A stretch of 64,000 nt of DNA from Rosellinia necatrix (GCA_021209875.1 JAGYVD010000003.1:2418001-2482000), one strand, 5' to 3'; counted from the first letter of the stretch, positions 11,667-23,505 are shown. Notes: generated from the sequence alone by a model not told the origin. Translations and numbers: made by a program.

Positions 11667-14600
11667 TTAAGACTGCGTTGTAGATGTGGAAGGTATATGC
11701 CTGCTCCAGGTCTCTCCGCGAGATCGAAAGTTCCGTGTCCCGCGACTAGATGCTGCTCGGCTCGAGGACGAAGCCGTACTATGATCACCCATGTGTTCTG
11801 ATGAATCTCGGCCGCCACGGCGATTAGCCCTAGGAGGATGCCGGGGACCTCCGGCACGAGGTCCTGCACGCCGAGGATTGCTTCCAGATCGATGACCAAG
11901 CATAGGAGCATACACATTCTTGGCGTCAAGCATACCGGGGGCGGATATACGAATGACGCTCTTGCCATGATCATAGTCGAGACCAAATTTGAAGGGCTCA
12001 CAACCAGTAGGATTAACACGAAATCCGGTAGGGGTAGGAAACCAGTTTGGCTGTACAGCTTGCCATGCCGCGTCTGGAGCCTCTGTTGGGAGTCGTACGG
12101 CGGGAAGCGATCCCATCTCTTGCTCTCCAAAACATTCCTCGGCCATCTCCTTGCTAGTGAATGAGCTATCGACCGTCGAATCAGTCCCCGATGGTGAGAG
12201 AATTGGAATATCCATAGAATCGTGCGACTGAGACGGCTCAAGTTGGCCGATCATGGAAGAACCCGCGGACGAAAACTTGACAGGAGAAGTTGACTTCTTC
12301 CCCATAAGATTATTAATCTTGCTTTGCCAGTTCTCCTGCGAGGCTATTTCATGGGGCTTCTGCGGGATTCCATTAAACCCACGCCCTCGGCTGACCGGAC
12401 GCCCGGTTGCATTTGCGTCTTGTATCTTTTGTGGAGCGTTAGAAGCGGCAGCGGCAGCAAATGATGGAGCCGGTTGTTTAGGAGGAGGGGCGATGGGTCC
12501 GGGAGCGGCTGGTTGTGCAGACGGGGGAAGCCGAACTCTGGGTCTCTGGGGAGGAAGTGCAACATGTGGTTTGGTGGCATCGCCATCGTATACTGGGTGG
12601 CCATCGGCCGTCGGTGGAGGCGGGGTGGGTGACTTCGACCGTGAAGACGGCTGTGTAGAAGCCTCATGCTGCTGAATATCTTTAGAAGCCGGGAAAAAGC
12701 GAGAACTAGTACGAGCCTGTGTCGAAGCACCTGTAGGTGGCGCGGCGGTGGCAAGAGGGGTTGCGGCTTGCCTCCCGCCTTCGGGGTGCGGAGTACCGTT
12801 GTCGGTCTCTGGCAATTCTGTTGAAGGTTCCCTGTGTGACTGGACATATGTCCCGACCGTACTACGTTTGCCCTCTCCGTTTAAATCCACCGAGCGCCAT
12901 GTATCCGTGAAAGTAGGGCCTGAGGTCTTCTCCGGCAACGTCTCTCTTTGCTTGGCTCTATCCAGCCGCCTTCGCTCGTCGTCGGCCTTGATATCATAGG
13001 TTTTCCAGGCATTTACAGGATTAGGCGGCCCGCGTGGAGGGCCAATTGGAGGAAGACGGTTCGATTGTGTCTCGGTTTGCGGAGCATGGGGGGCAGATCG
13101 CGGCGGTGCAATTGGTGCGGGACGGTGTATCATATTGGCACCCGTGGCCGCGTGCGCCTCAGACCTCGGACCAATATCAGCGTTGAACGTCCCATTGCCT
13201 AGCGAGCGATCATTTCCAGGCGCTGCCCACACATTTCGCGAAGCGTTCTGGTGATTTGCGGTCCAGGGTTGAAATCGATCCGGTTGTTGGGATGAATCAG
13301 ACCAGGATGCCGCAGGTTGACCAGGTGCCGACTGCCCCGAAGGAATCCGGGGTTGCTCATAATCCGTCGGCGGTTTTATAGATCCGTTAGTTACCCGTAG
13401 GTCATGCTTGGCGAATTCCTTTGACGCAGAATCTGATGCAGCAGATTTCTCAGCTTTAGCGTCCGAGCTCGATGATGCTGTTGGCACAGGATCCGTTGCC
13501 ATCTTCGTATCAGACGGGGCATCGGGCCGCGAGGCGAGCGCAGTAGGAATCTCGGTCCTCTGCACAACACTAACGAGATCTTTCTTTGTGCTCTTACGCT
13601 CGGGAGCTGGGCCAAGAGCTTTTAATTTTTCAGCAATTCGCACCTTTCTTGCTTCTTCCTCACGTGCCTCTTCCTCCAGCCTCCGTCGAACCGCCTCCTC
13701 TCCTCTCTTCTTCATATACTCCTTTTGAGTCTTTTCCCAGTCTGGACCAGTTTGCGGTAGCTCTTGGTTGTACGTATTTTGATACGGTACCGCGTGAGGT
13801 TGGTGAGGTGATACAAGTGGCTGATATGGTTGAGGAGGGAGTGTACGTTGGTCCGGTTGGTTATTAGTAGAGAATGCCTGTGACGATACGTGGCTCTCAG
13901 CGCTCCCAGGAACCGACCCGGCACGGTGTTGGAGCGCATGCCCTTGGTTTATGCTAAGTTCGGGGGGTGGCGGCATGTCGTGGGGTTTGCCTCCAATGCG
14001 GTGTGCCAGGTGACCGCTTCCTCCACTCACGTTAGATGATCCACGCCGGCGACCATACGGCCCTTCCTGTATACTACTTCGGCTTGTTTGGAAAGCAGCT
14101 GACGGTTCTGCGGGGCCTTGCTGGTCGTTATGAGCTTGACGCTGCAAGAGAGCCGGCTGGCGAGCATGGATATCACTTCGAGAACCCCGGCGATCAGAAA
14201 CGGGTTCATATCGGCCGGAGTGCGAGTTGTAAAGCTCCCTGCTAGAATTCCCATCACGATAGTTTCGACTGAAGTCGTCTGCTGCAATTTCTTTCGTGGG
14301 GGGTGGCGGAGTGGTACTCTTACTGTTAGATGTATCGCGTAGCGAATAGCGGGAAGCGGGCGCCTGGTTTGCCAAGTCTACGACGCCCGGAGGCACCTTT
14401 TCGACCGGCGGTAAAGCAGCCCAGGGAGACTTTACGGGACCAGGTGGAGCGGGTGGCTTTGCAACCAAGGTAGGCTTCTCTGGAGCACCTTTCAAGACAA
14501 GGCCCTTGCCCGAGGCCAAAACACTGTGCTTAATAGAGGGAGATCCCGAAGCGCTTGAGATAGGGGCCAACATGGGAGCCGGTGATTTTGGTTTAGGGAC

Positions 14601-15679
14601 GAGAACCGGCTCCTTCTTAACCTTTTCCACAATCGCACGCTGGGGGACAGGACTTGCCGCGGGTTCTTCTGCTGGCGGTAGTGTAATCTTAGTGCCGTCA
14701 GTCCATGTTATAGTTTCTGGCGCCCATTCATCATCGTCATCGATATCCGCCCAGTTCGACTGACCCTTCAGGTCTTCCGGCCCGAGACGATCTGCCAGGT
14801 GAATCCCATCGTGCTTTAACTCCTCATCAGATCGTTTCTTGGCTTCTGGTTGGGCAGGCGCTAGAAAGTATGGTGGTTAGAGCTACACATGGGAGATTGG
14901 AAGGAAAAGCGTGGCGCGGGTTGAAGATAAGTCCCCGTATGACATACCTCGATTACGATTCCAAACCGTGTTCGGATCGGGCGCGCCGGATGGCTTTCCA
15001 TTCACACCCAACGTCTTAGACGCGCCGCCTAAGTTACTACCAGATTTTGCCACCAGCTTCAGACGAGAGGCAGAGGATGAAGCGGTAGGCTGAGGAGTTG
15101 TCGAGACGGACCCGGCGGCAGACTCAGGGCGTGACGTCGAGCCGGTGGCGCTTTTAGATGCAAGAAAGGTGCGGTTTACGGAAACAGACTTGAAGCTCTG
15201 GGGCTTCTTGACGGCGGACGAGGACCGCACATGGCCCTTCTCGCCAGCGGACTTGGTCGGGTCTGCTTTCGACGCTTCAGTATCCGAGCCGCCACTAACG
15301 CTAGCCTCGGTAGAATTGACGAGCTCGTCGACAATATCGGTGATCTGCTTATTATCGATGTCGTCGGCGGATCCGTTCACCGCGATGCTCAATCGGTCGG
15401 TGTTTTCATTTTGGAAATCGGGGTCCGTTGAAGTAGGCTGGTTCTTGAGGAATCACTAACATCAGCGACGAGGGACGAGAGGCGCTTGGGATGGGCGTGG
15501 GGGGCATCGGGTTGGGAATTGGGTTGGGAACTGGGCTGGGAGCTGGGCTGGGAGCTGGGCTGGGAGCTGGGCTGGGGACTGGGGACTGGGTTAGGAACGG
15601 GGTGAGAAGGACTCACGGGTGATGGTTCGTTCACAGATACATCGACGGGCCCTCCAATCGTGGCTTCAGTAGCCATCAT
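11667..15679 (-). CDS. Large disordered Pro/Ser-rich protein, function unknown
   Basis: I do not recognise the family. Three exons read in phase: 15679..15461, 15344..14948 and 14860..11667, giving about 1,269 aa. The first intron (donor GTTAGT, acceptor AAGCAG) is the least certain boundary; the second (GTATGT ... TTTCTAG, with CTAAC branch) is clear. Exon 1 begins MMATEATIGGPVDV and contains a PSSQ tetrapeptide repeat from a 12-bp DNA repeat. A conserved-looking patch follows the second intron: KRSDEELKHDGIHLADRL, then WADIDDDDEWAPETITWTDG. The middle is disordered with a short charged helix (KTQKEYMKKRGEEAVRRRLEEEAREEEARKVRIAEKLKAL, about 40 residues, possible coiled coil). Near the C-terminus are QENWQSKINNLMGKK and a folded-looking segment around AAWQAVQPNWFPTPTGFRV, ending in an RGG/Arg-rich tail, which suggests RNA or ribosome association (inference only). 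No membrane segment or signal peptide. Confidence 0.75.
15530..15580. repeat. 12-bp coding repeat (PSSQ/QPSS tetrapeptides)
   Basis: Four near-perfect copies of GGGCTGGGAGCT within exon 1 of the disordered-protein gene, read on the minus strand as Ser-Gln-Pro-Ser units, with degenerate copies on both sides. Copy number change would keep the frame. Confidence 0.85.
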
Positions 15680-17054
15680 CCGGGTGTAGACAGGCGTAAT
15701 GCGCAGGTATGTACTGGGAGTCGTCGGCCGACAGGCGAGATGTGCGTGCGCGCGCGTCCGTGTGCGTGTGCGGTGCGTGTGTGCGTGCAGGGCGGTTGTC
15801 GTGTCTCGTGACGTCGAGCGGTGCGGAAACGAGGACAGCAGCGGGCGGAGGTGAGATGATGGGATGGGATGTGGTGGTGGTGTTCCCGGGTCGGGTCTGG
15901 TCTGGTCTGGTCTGGTCCTGGGTCTTGTCCCGGGCTCTGCTGCGTGCGTAATTCAGGGTTTGTTAGGCTAGGTAGGTAGGTAGGTAGGCAAGTAGCTGGT
16001 ACCTGGTACTTGGCGTCGGTCGCGGGGGTGGAGAGGGTATTAGTCCCGTCCGCAGATAATGCGCCGGGTGAATCGCAAAAGGAAACAAGGGCTCGCTACT
16101 CAAAAGCAGGAGGTGTTATTGTGTACACAGGGTGGAATAGAAGAGGACAGTGCTGGAGGATTATGTATTCCTGTCGTGGTGGTTGCAAAAGTTGCTGAGA
16201 GTCCCAAGCTCTTGGCTCATCGGTAAAAAGTGGGGAAGGGCCTGGGCTAGAGGCCAGAGAGGCTGAGGAGAACAGCTGTCAGCAAACGGAGATACAGAGG
16301 CGGCACCCGCAAAGATGCCCGGGACAGTTGGCGCCAACGAGAAAAGCAAGTGAATGCTCATTGCCTCCTGCCTGCCTACCCTGTGGTAACATAGGTAGGT
16401 AAGTAGATACGATACCCTAATGTTACACCAAATCTGTCCAGCTGCCGTAACCCGGGAGGACTTCTCCTGAGGTACAGACAATTGGTTTTTTGCAGTTGCT
16501 TGTCCAACAAGTAATTCAAGGCGGGATCCGCCGTGTGCACATCCCCACATCCATACCTCTCTGGGTTGAGTACCGGTACGTACCGAAATCACAAGAGGCA
16601 AAGGAGGGACTCGAAGTGGTGCTATACAAGAAATCATGTGCTCCATCTCGCATTCCCGTCGTCTCAATCTCATCTATCTTAGGCACCTGGGGCAGATGGG
16701 AAGGTAGGTATAAGTAGATACAGTACTTAGGAGTTCGCATAATCCCAATAAATACAAAAGCCCCGTCACATCACTTCAGAAGGAGGGAGCAGCTGAACAA
16801 CAAGCGACCAGAAATTGAAGGCGGCTTATACACTGAGAACTCATAATGCATTGAGTTAGTTGAGTGTTGGTGTATACTTCGGAACACGCGATGGGATGGT
16901 CATGAACAAAAGGAATCGGTTTCAATGCGATAGAAGATCTCCTCGCTTGTCTAGTACACGGCGGCCTCGGAAGCTGCGCCACCCATCTTATATACAATGG
17001 CTCCCATTGTACCCATCTATTCCCGCTTCGTACATTACCTACCCACCGCGATAT
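15680..17054. other. Promoter side of the disordered-protein gene and 3' flank of ATP17
   Basis: 1.37 kb without a gene. The proximal part is GT-rich on the + strand (TGTGCG repeats near 15737–15790), with a TCTGG pentamer array near 15897–15916 and TAGG islands near 15969–15990, 16393–16408 and 16702–16720. Confidence 0.5.
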
Positions 17055-17742
17055 CTAGTGCGCATTGTTCTTGTGATGGCCTATTCATGGTCAACGGCTG
17101 GTGCTAGCGCCTCCTTCTCTAACATTATCGACTTACGGAGGTGGAAGTAGTAGGTCATGGGGTATCCGATAACAAGGATAAGAGCGATGGCATGCACAAT
17201 GGCTAGAATATCGGATATCAGCACCGAGAGTGGCGTCCTCCCACCGACAACAGCGGGTTGTAGAGAACAAGTAGTCAGGACGTACGCTTGCCGGTCGCAT
17301 TCTTTCCGAAGTGCTTAGCCCGGTACCGGCCGAAGAGCCCGGTGGGCTTGATATCGGGGGCAGGGCCACGCGGCAGCTTCTCGTAGAAGTTGACGACACG
17401 CTTCATACGGACAGCATCAGGTGCGGCACCGATAGCCTAAAACCTTGTCAGAAGCCTCGCCGGTATTTTAACGTTCATCTCCTCCCCTCGTCTGCATCTC
17501 GCGATCTCGAGCCCCCCCGAACCAGCTATGGCTTGCGATCACGCCCACGGAGAATCACTTCGAAAATGGGAGTCGAATGGCAGGATCAATCGGAGACAGA
17601 TGCGCATTGGTAGGAACACGTACGTTGGGTGAGGCAACCTGATGACAAGCGGGTTAGTATCGGCATTGAGACGGCAGCCAGGAGGGCAGACAACCTTTGG
17701 AGGGATGAGGGTTGAGAGACCCCGTCGAGCAACGAAACTCAT
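17055..17742 (-). CDS. ATP17: Mitochondrial F1Fo ATP synthase subunit f (Atp17)
   Basis: Small membrane subunit of the Fo sector in the mitochondrial inner membrane. Five exons: 17742..17695, 17638..17624, 17436..17286, 17202..17137 and 17080..17055; all phases agree and give 101 aa, the same length as yeast Atp17. The start reads MSFVARRGLSTLIPPK, then VASPN from a 15-nt micro-exon, then AIGAAPDAVRMKRVVNFYEKL and FGRYRAKHFGKNATGK, and one membrane segment (AIALILVIGYPMTYYFHL), ending HHKNNAH. Yeast Atp17 has the same layout (STLIPPKV, HFYKSLPQGPAP, YYFHLRHHK). The first residues form the mitochondrial presequence. The high intron density in so short a gene is notable. It diverges from the complex I gene NDUFS4. 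Confidence 0.93.
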
Positions 17743-18171
17743 GTTGGCGGATACTTCACTCGGCACAGGGACGGTAGAAGAGAGACAAAACCGGAGGGCC
17801 AATTGACTAGCGACTAGCGCATGCAATTGAATGTGCGTGATGAGGGTGTCGCGGAGTGGATAGGTAGTGGTGGTGTTCGGTCTGTAGCTCGAATTTGAGG
17901 TGAGCGCCTGCAAAAAAGACCTCGCCCGCTGCCCAGGTGCTGGCTGGGCCGGCGGGTGAGGCTTGTCTTTGCCGCCGCAGCCAATGGCTGTTCGTTTTCG
18001 TCCCACTCGGACCCACTCGAGCCGACCTACCACCAAGCTTGAACTTCCATCTTGCCAGGAGTACCTACTACTTCCTGCTCAACCCTCAACCCACCACTAC
18101 CCAGCTTCGCCGTCTTCCTATCATCGCGAATCGTCAATTGCCCTACAAATTGGGCAAGCCAGCTCGCAACT
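17743..18171. promoter_or_regulatory. Shared promoter of two OXPHOS genes, with CCAAT boxes
   Basis: 429 bp separate the ATG codons of ATP17 (-) and NDUFS4 (+). CCAAT pentamers lie at 17799–17803 and 17981–17985. CCAAT is the target of the Hap2/3/5 (CBC) complex, a known activator of respiratory genes in fungi. Co-regulation of the two genes is my inference. Confidence 0.6.
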
Positions 18172-18925
18172 ATGGCGTCTCTCCGAACCCATACGGCAGC
18201 TCGGTTGTTGCGAGCTTCGGCCCCGATTACGAACCGATCAGCCTTCGCGGCAGCTCAGCGACGATGGAACTCCGACGATACTTCAACCGCCTTAAGCCAA
18301 AACAACTTGCCTACGCCCCCTGAAGTCCGTCCCTCTAATGCGCCCGATTATGCCATTCACATCGACAAGGCTACATCGTACGTCTATCCCGCGCCGCGCG
18401 CGCCAGGGCCAGAAGTAATCAGCCGTACTGATGGGCCGCAACAGGACATATACCCCCGTACCAAAGCGGGTGATGGACGGTAGTGAGAACACTGACACCG
18501 TTCCCGCGGCTTTATTATCCGGTGCACCTATTGAGCTGCAGGCGAGAACGGTGCGGTATGTATTGCAACACCGAACTCTGCTTCTTCTATGCCTCGACAC
18601 TAAACGGTCATGCAGTATCTATCAGCCATCGAAGCCTGCCACCCAGTCTGGCACATGGGGCGCCCACCATTGGCGGATGGACTGGGATATTCTAGGAAAG
18701 GGACACCGATGGGAGAACCCGTTAATGGGATGGCAATCCTCCGGTGATATGATGCAAGGCACCAGGCTCGAATTTAAAACCAAGGAGGAAGCCATTCGCT
18801 TCGCGGAAAAGCAGGGCTACGAGTATTTCGTCCAGGAACCCAACGTGAGGGCCTTTACACCAAAAGCCTACGCTAATAACTTCTTGTACTCGGCAAAGAA
18901 GTTAAAACTGGTCCGCGCTAAGTAG
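18172..18925 (+). CDS. NDUFS4: Complex I NDUFS4-type subunit (21-kDa, nuo-21 like)
   Basis: Accessory subunit of mitochondrial NADH:ubiquinone oxidoreductase, located at the matrix arm near the N module. Exons 18172..18377, 18445..18555 and 18616..18925 give 208 aa. The start MASLRTHTAARLLRASAP is a typical mitochondrial presequence. The mature part reads ATSTYTPVPKRVMDGSE across intron 1, then ARTVRIYQPSKPATQSG across intron 2, and WRMDWDILGKGHRWENPLMG followed by SSGDMMQGTRLEFKTKEEAI, the strongly conserved NDUFS4 core; it ends YSAKKLKLVRAK. Intron 1 has GTACGT, a CTGAT branch and AACAG. Intron 2 is 60 nt, in frame and stop-free, so retention would insert 20 residues. Confidence 0.95.
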
Positions 18926-19507
18926 AGAAGCAATGGGGTTCGCGAAAAGAGTACGGGGTAGTTGTACATATATTTAAACAATGGATCTTAGAAGTAGTGC
19001 CATACGCCTTGACTCTCTCCTGAATCTCGTCGTTCTTACGAACAACATTCCCAGGTCGAAACCGTCACTCATAACTCCGTCAAAGATATTTCTCGACGCC
19101 GGGCGCCTCATAATCACAAATCTTTCCATTCCGCTCCGTTCCGTCCTGGGAGCACGTGCCTGCGCCGCCCGATCCATCGCCCAGAGTCCTGCTCCAACCT
19201 AGAGCATCAATATAAACCCCTCAATAATAAATGGGTATCTCTGTGTGCAACACACACAATAAAGTCATAAAAAAACCCCCCTAATCATTATTTTCGTAAT
19301 TCATTGTCAACGGCCACAGAACCGATATGGTAATTTCCGCAAGCCAGGAAGCCTATTCCCAGACATCACCATTTCGAGGTTTCGAATTACCGACAACCAA
19401 GCCACGCCAAAATAGATAGATGCTCTTTGAGACGTGACCTAGCGCCAATCAGGCAACATTTAGTGCCAGGCTTTGCCATTATCCGATCTACGCCCAGAGG
19501 TCGCACT
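18926..19507. other. Convergent 3' gap NDUFS4 / GID8
   Basis: 582 bp between two stop codons facing each other. It has short A/T-rich runs (near 19265–19300) suitable for 3'-end signals and no coding relic. Confidence 0.5.
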
Positions 19508-20740
19508 TCAGGTCGTTATCATTGGCTCGTGCCCGTTTTGAATAGGATCATGTATGTCAGCGTCGTCGTTATCAAGGCCCAACTCAATAACTGCAGGCAA
19601 ATCCTTCTTGCAGTCTTTGCGTGCAACTTCTTCGCTCCAGACTCTCATCTGTACGAGCTGCCGAATGGCCGTTTCCTTGCGTTGTTGCTGATACTCGAGA
19701 ATCGCTTGATTCACTTGATCAGCAACATCTCTCCTCAAACTTGGCTGTAAGAGAGCTGACAGGGATGAATCCAATGAGTCATCTTGGGGGAAGACAAGAA
19801 GGGACATGGTTTTCTCCAGGTCTTCAAGGAACTCCTGCTTCACCGTCGCCTTAGGGCCTAGCTTAGTTTGTGCAAATTTCAACGCAGCCGAAATATCACG
19901 ATCGGGACTGCTATTACAATTCCGAATTAATTCCACTAATTGCAGTCGCAATAGTGCAAACAGCAATGAGTCATCATTATCTAGTATCTTTCAAACGATT
20001 AGTCTCCAACCAAGTATACCAAAAATGAAACAAGGGTAGTGGCATTTTTTGTGCTGGGCGCTCATAGAAAAGTGGTTGTTTCTCATCAGTGATCCGAGGA
20101 TCAATATGAGTGGTGCATGTAAAACTCGTGTTCTAATCACAGTAAAATGGACATGGGGAGGACAAGGCCGAACCTACCGAGGGATACACTTCATTCAGCT
20201 CCTGTATGGCATTCTCAATCTCTCCCATATGGATAAACTTCTGGATCCTTAATCGCTGCTGTATTGCGGATGTAGGCTGTTGGGGTTGCAGGTTGGCCTC
20301 GGACGAGAACTTGGCGGCCGCGTTGGGATACCCGGCAACGGTCAGATAGTCGAGGATGAGCGCGTTTATATCGCTTCGCGATTCAGATGTCAGTTACGTC
20401 ATGGCCCAAGACAGTAAGCAGCGAGGCAGTAGGGTGGAGGGTAGACATTGATCAGAATAACATGAAAGTAAAATCGATCTCCGCATGGAGTGCTCAGAGA
20501 GATTCCCATTGATAATTTGTTACATCATGGAAGCAAAGACAAGAACAAGGAGAGCAGATCAGTAGATGGATATTTACCTTTTCGGCGTCTTGACCTCCTC
20601 GACTTGCCGCGTGAAGGGGTGCCTCACTGGAGTAGCGGTGGACGTTGACGAAGAAGTCTGCTGGGAGGAAGAAAAAGTTAGCGTCATCCGTCCATTGGGC
20701 CAAAGCCGCCGAGATTGCCAGGGTGGACGCGCACCATCAT
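19508..20740 (-). CDS. GID8: GID/CTLH ubiquitin ligase subunit Gid8
   Basis: LisH–CTLH–CRA scaffold protein of the GID E3 ligase, which in yeast targets gluconeogenic enzymes for degradation when glucose returns. Exons 20740..20735, 20660..20578, 20373..20178 and 19987..19508 join in phase to 254 aa. The LisH motif is SDINALILDYLTVAGYPNAA with KFSSEANL; the CTLH region follows (RIQKFIHMGEIENAIQELN), then the CRA half (LLFALLRLQLVELIRN ... AALKFAQTKL ... LEDLEKTMSLLVF). Length agrees with fungal Gid8 orthologues. The first exon would be only ATGATG, followed by a GTGCGC donor; it fits the phase but is the weakest boundary, and an alternative upstream start cannot be excluded. Intron 3 is spliced at AAAG|ATACTAG with a CTAAT branch. 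Confidence 0.88.
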
Positions 20741-21598
20741 GTCAACCAGGGATACGAGCTGTGCGGAACTGTACATCCGGGAGGGATTCCGAGAGGAATG
20801 GACTGTGCCGGAAGAAGACGAGCAAGTTATCGTCGGGAGAGTCGGGGAAGATCCCGCATAGTCTGTCGATTGATTCTCCTTCCGAGGCTGAAGAATGGCA
20901 GGAGAAAGAGATGGATCGGATGCTCGTTCGGCGAATTGGGTTGTGGAACAGAAACTTCTTAAGAACCTGCCTAAGTGCGCCCCAACCCCCTGCTTGGTCC
21001 AAGCTCCTTTGCTTAGCTAATTACTTAGTACTTAGTTAGTGCCCCACGCGGACAGGTTGCTGAAGAAGGCTGTTGGTCCCAGGAAGCTTCAGGTGTGGCG
21101 GTGCTTATCCACGGTAGGCTAGGTGTAAGGTGCCTTGTGTCGCCTAGCGAATCACAGCCAAGCCCTTAGTGTGCAACATACCCCATTTGCCTTTAAACTT
21201 AGTTACCTACCTAGGTAGTTACCCAAGGTAAGTACCTACTTATACACAGTCGAATAATCCAAATTTGTACGTACGTAAATCACCGAGGCATACGCGGTTT
21301 GGGTCGGTGGAAGATTGTGGCTCTTGGATACACACAGATTTCCCTTCCCGCATAACCCGTCTTTTGGTTTCCCCTCTGGCTCCCCATCAGCTCCCTGTCA
21401 GCCCCCCGTCAGCTCCCATAGTGTATGATCCAGGTGTCTTGGCGGGCATGTGATATCTATACACGTGCACTGCGCCTTCACCGTTGATCCACCGCTGAAA
21501 CGGCAATTCGAGATCTACGGATATCACCGCATATACCAGCCCTTTCATGTCTTGTATTTCTTCTCCATATAGCCAGCACGGGTACCACGACGGAAGCA
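20741..21598. promoter_or_regulatory. Divergent promoter GID8 / URK1
   Basis: 858 bp. A TAGG/CCTA island with the palindrome CTACCTAGGTAG lies near 21204–21240, and a TTAGTACTTAGTTAG run near 21024–21040. No coding capacity is visible. Confidence 0.5.
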
Positions 21599-23505
21599 AT
21601 GGAGGCCAGCGTTGACTCCCTGGCCCGTGTAGCCGACAAGAGTGCTGCTACGATGGCTAAGCGTGCACACTACAGCCCGCCATGGGCAGACCTTAGTATT
21701 ATTGGAATTGCTGGGAGCTCGGGCTCGGGGAAATCCACCCTCTCTCACGCCATCGTAAGCCAGTTGAACTTGCCGTGGGTGGTAATCTTATCGATGGTTG
21801 GTCAGGCTTTGCGAGGCTGCAGCAGACCTTGGTTATGCTGACCCGTCGCAGGATTCGTATTACAAGCCGCTGGGCCCGGAGGCATCGAAGAAAGCGTTCA
21901 TGAATGAATATGACTTTGACTCGCCCGACGTAAATACATCGTTCCCTGTTGAATTGCGTCCCTCGGTGTTGATGTAACCAGGCCATCGATTTCGACGCAT
22001 TGCTTGAAACTCTCCAAGATCTAAAGGCCGGGTAGGTACATTTACCAAATGATCCCCAATCAGGAATCTCCATGCTTTGGTCAAGCGGCAATCACTAAGC
22101 CAAAGTCTAGTAAACGTGCTGAGGTCCCCGTGTACTCCTTCGAGAGGCATCAGCGGATGGAAGAAACGACAACTATCTACTCGCCCCATGTCCTCATTTT
22201 GGAAGGCATATTTGCGCTATACGATCCAAGAGTGATGGATCTCATGGACATGAGAGTAAGCACGAAAAATAGGCATTCGGTCCTTGTGGTTGTGTTGAGG
22301 TGTTGATCACCAGGCAGATTTATTGTGAAGCAGACGCAGACACCTGTCTCTCCAGAAGAAGTGAGTACTCGTAAGATGAACGGTGCTCAGTCCCATTTAT
22401 TAATTCGTCAACCATCCAGTATTGCGCGACGTCAGAGATCGTGGTCGAACCGTAGAAGGCTGTATCAAGCAATGGTTTGGGTTTGTGAAGCCGAATTACG
22501 AGAAGGCAGGGTATTTCCCACTGGTGGCCGACCGCTCATTTTACTGACCTGCTCCCCTAGTACGTCGTGCCTCAGAGAAACCATGCCGGTATGTAGCGAA
22601 CACCCGGCAACCTACATTTCGGCACGTCTCACACCGACATAGATATCATAGTGCCGAGGGGTATCGAGAACCGAGTGGCTATGAGTAAGTTAATCGGAGA
22701 TCCACTGGACCTAAAGTTGCTAATGCCACAAAGCTATGGTAACTCAGTACATAGAGAGAAAGCTGCTGGAAAAGTCCACACATCACCGCGCAGCGCTGAA
22801 GAGCCTAGAGGCCGGGTTTGAAAGCGAGCCTCTCTCGAAACGGGTTGTGGTCCTAAAGGAGACTCCACAGCTTAGAGGCATGAACACACTGATTCAAGAT
22901 ATTGATACTCCTAGCGAGGATTTTATCTTTTATTTCGACAGGTTTTGCTGTCTTCTAATTGAGCAGTACGTGGTTTCTTGTCTCTTCTACCAAAGGAACT
23001 CTGTGCTAAGATTGCCCCCAGGGCTCTTAATAACGTTCACTTCAAGGAGTTAACTGTTCAAACCTCATCTGGATTATCATATCACGGACTGGCCCCCAAG
23101 GGCGAAGTTAGCGCCGTACTGGTCCTTCGAGGAGGAGCTACGTTCGAAGCCGGACTGAGGAGGGTGATTCCGGATTGTCGAACTGGTCGCCTCCTAATCC
23201 AATCCAACGTGAGGACTGGCGAACCAGAGCTACACTACCTTAAGCTGCCCAAAGATATTAGCGAACACGAAAGCGTGCTGCTTTTCGACTCGCAGATGTC
23301 AAGCGGTGGCTCCGGTCTGATGGCTGTTCAAGTCTTGGTTGACCATGGCGTGCCACAAGATCGGATTGTCTTTGCCACGTATTCTGCCGGGCGCGTTGGC
23401 TTACACCGCTTAACCAAAGTGTTTCCAGAGATCGCAGTGGTTGTTGGAAACATGGTGTCAGACATCGAGGAGAGATGGGTTGAGAACAGATATTTCCGGT
23501 GCTGA
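21599..23505 (+). CDS. URK1: Uridine kinase with C-terminal UPRT-like domain
   Basis: Pyrimidine salvage enzyme: phosphorylates uridine and cytidine to UMP and CMP. Ten exons (21599..21796, 21852..21929, 21982..22031, 22111..22255, 22318..22360, 22420..22505, 22561..22588, 22643..22684, 22734..22965, 23022..23505) join in phase to 461 aa. The N-terminal half has the P-loop GIAGSSGSGKST (near residues 38–49), MDSYYKPL, VLILEGIFALYD and CIKQWFGFVKPNYEKYVVP. The C-terminal half resembles uracil phosphoribosyltransferase: FYFDRF, SAVLVLRGG, LLFDSQMSSGGSG in the place of the PRPP loop, and it ends ERWVENRYF as in fungal Urk1/UCKL. Intron 6 (22506–22560) begins GC, not GT, yet is required by phase and by homology across NYEK|YVVP. 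It diverges from GID8. Confidence 0.93.

Noticed and set aside
18412..18466. Alternative NDUFS4 intron 18415–18466
   Set aside because: It is in phase but keeps non-conserved residues; the intron 18378–18444 has better splice sites and yields the conserved TYTPVPKRVMDGS sequence.
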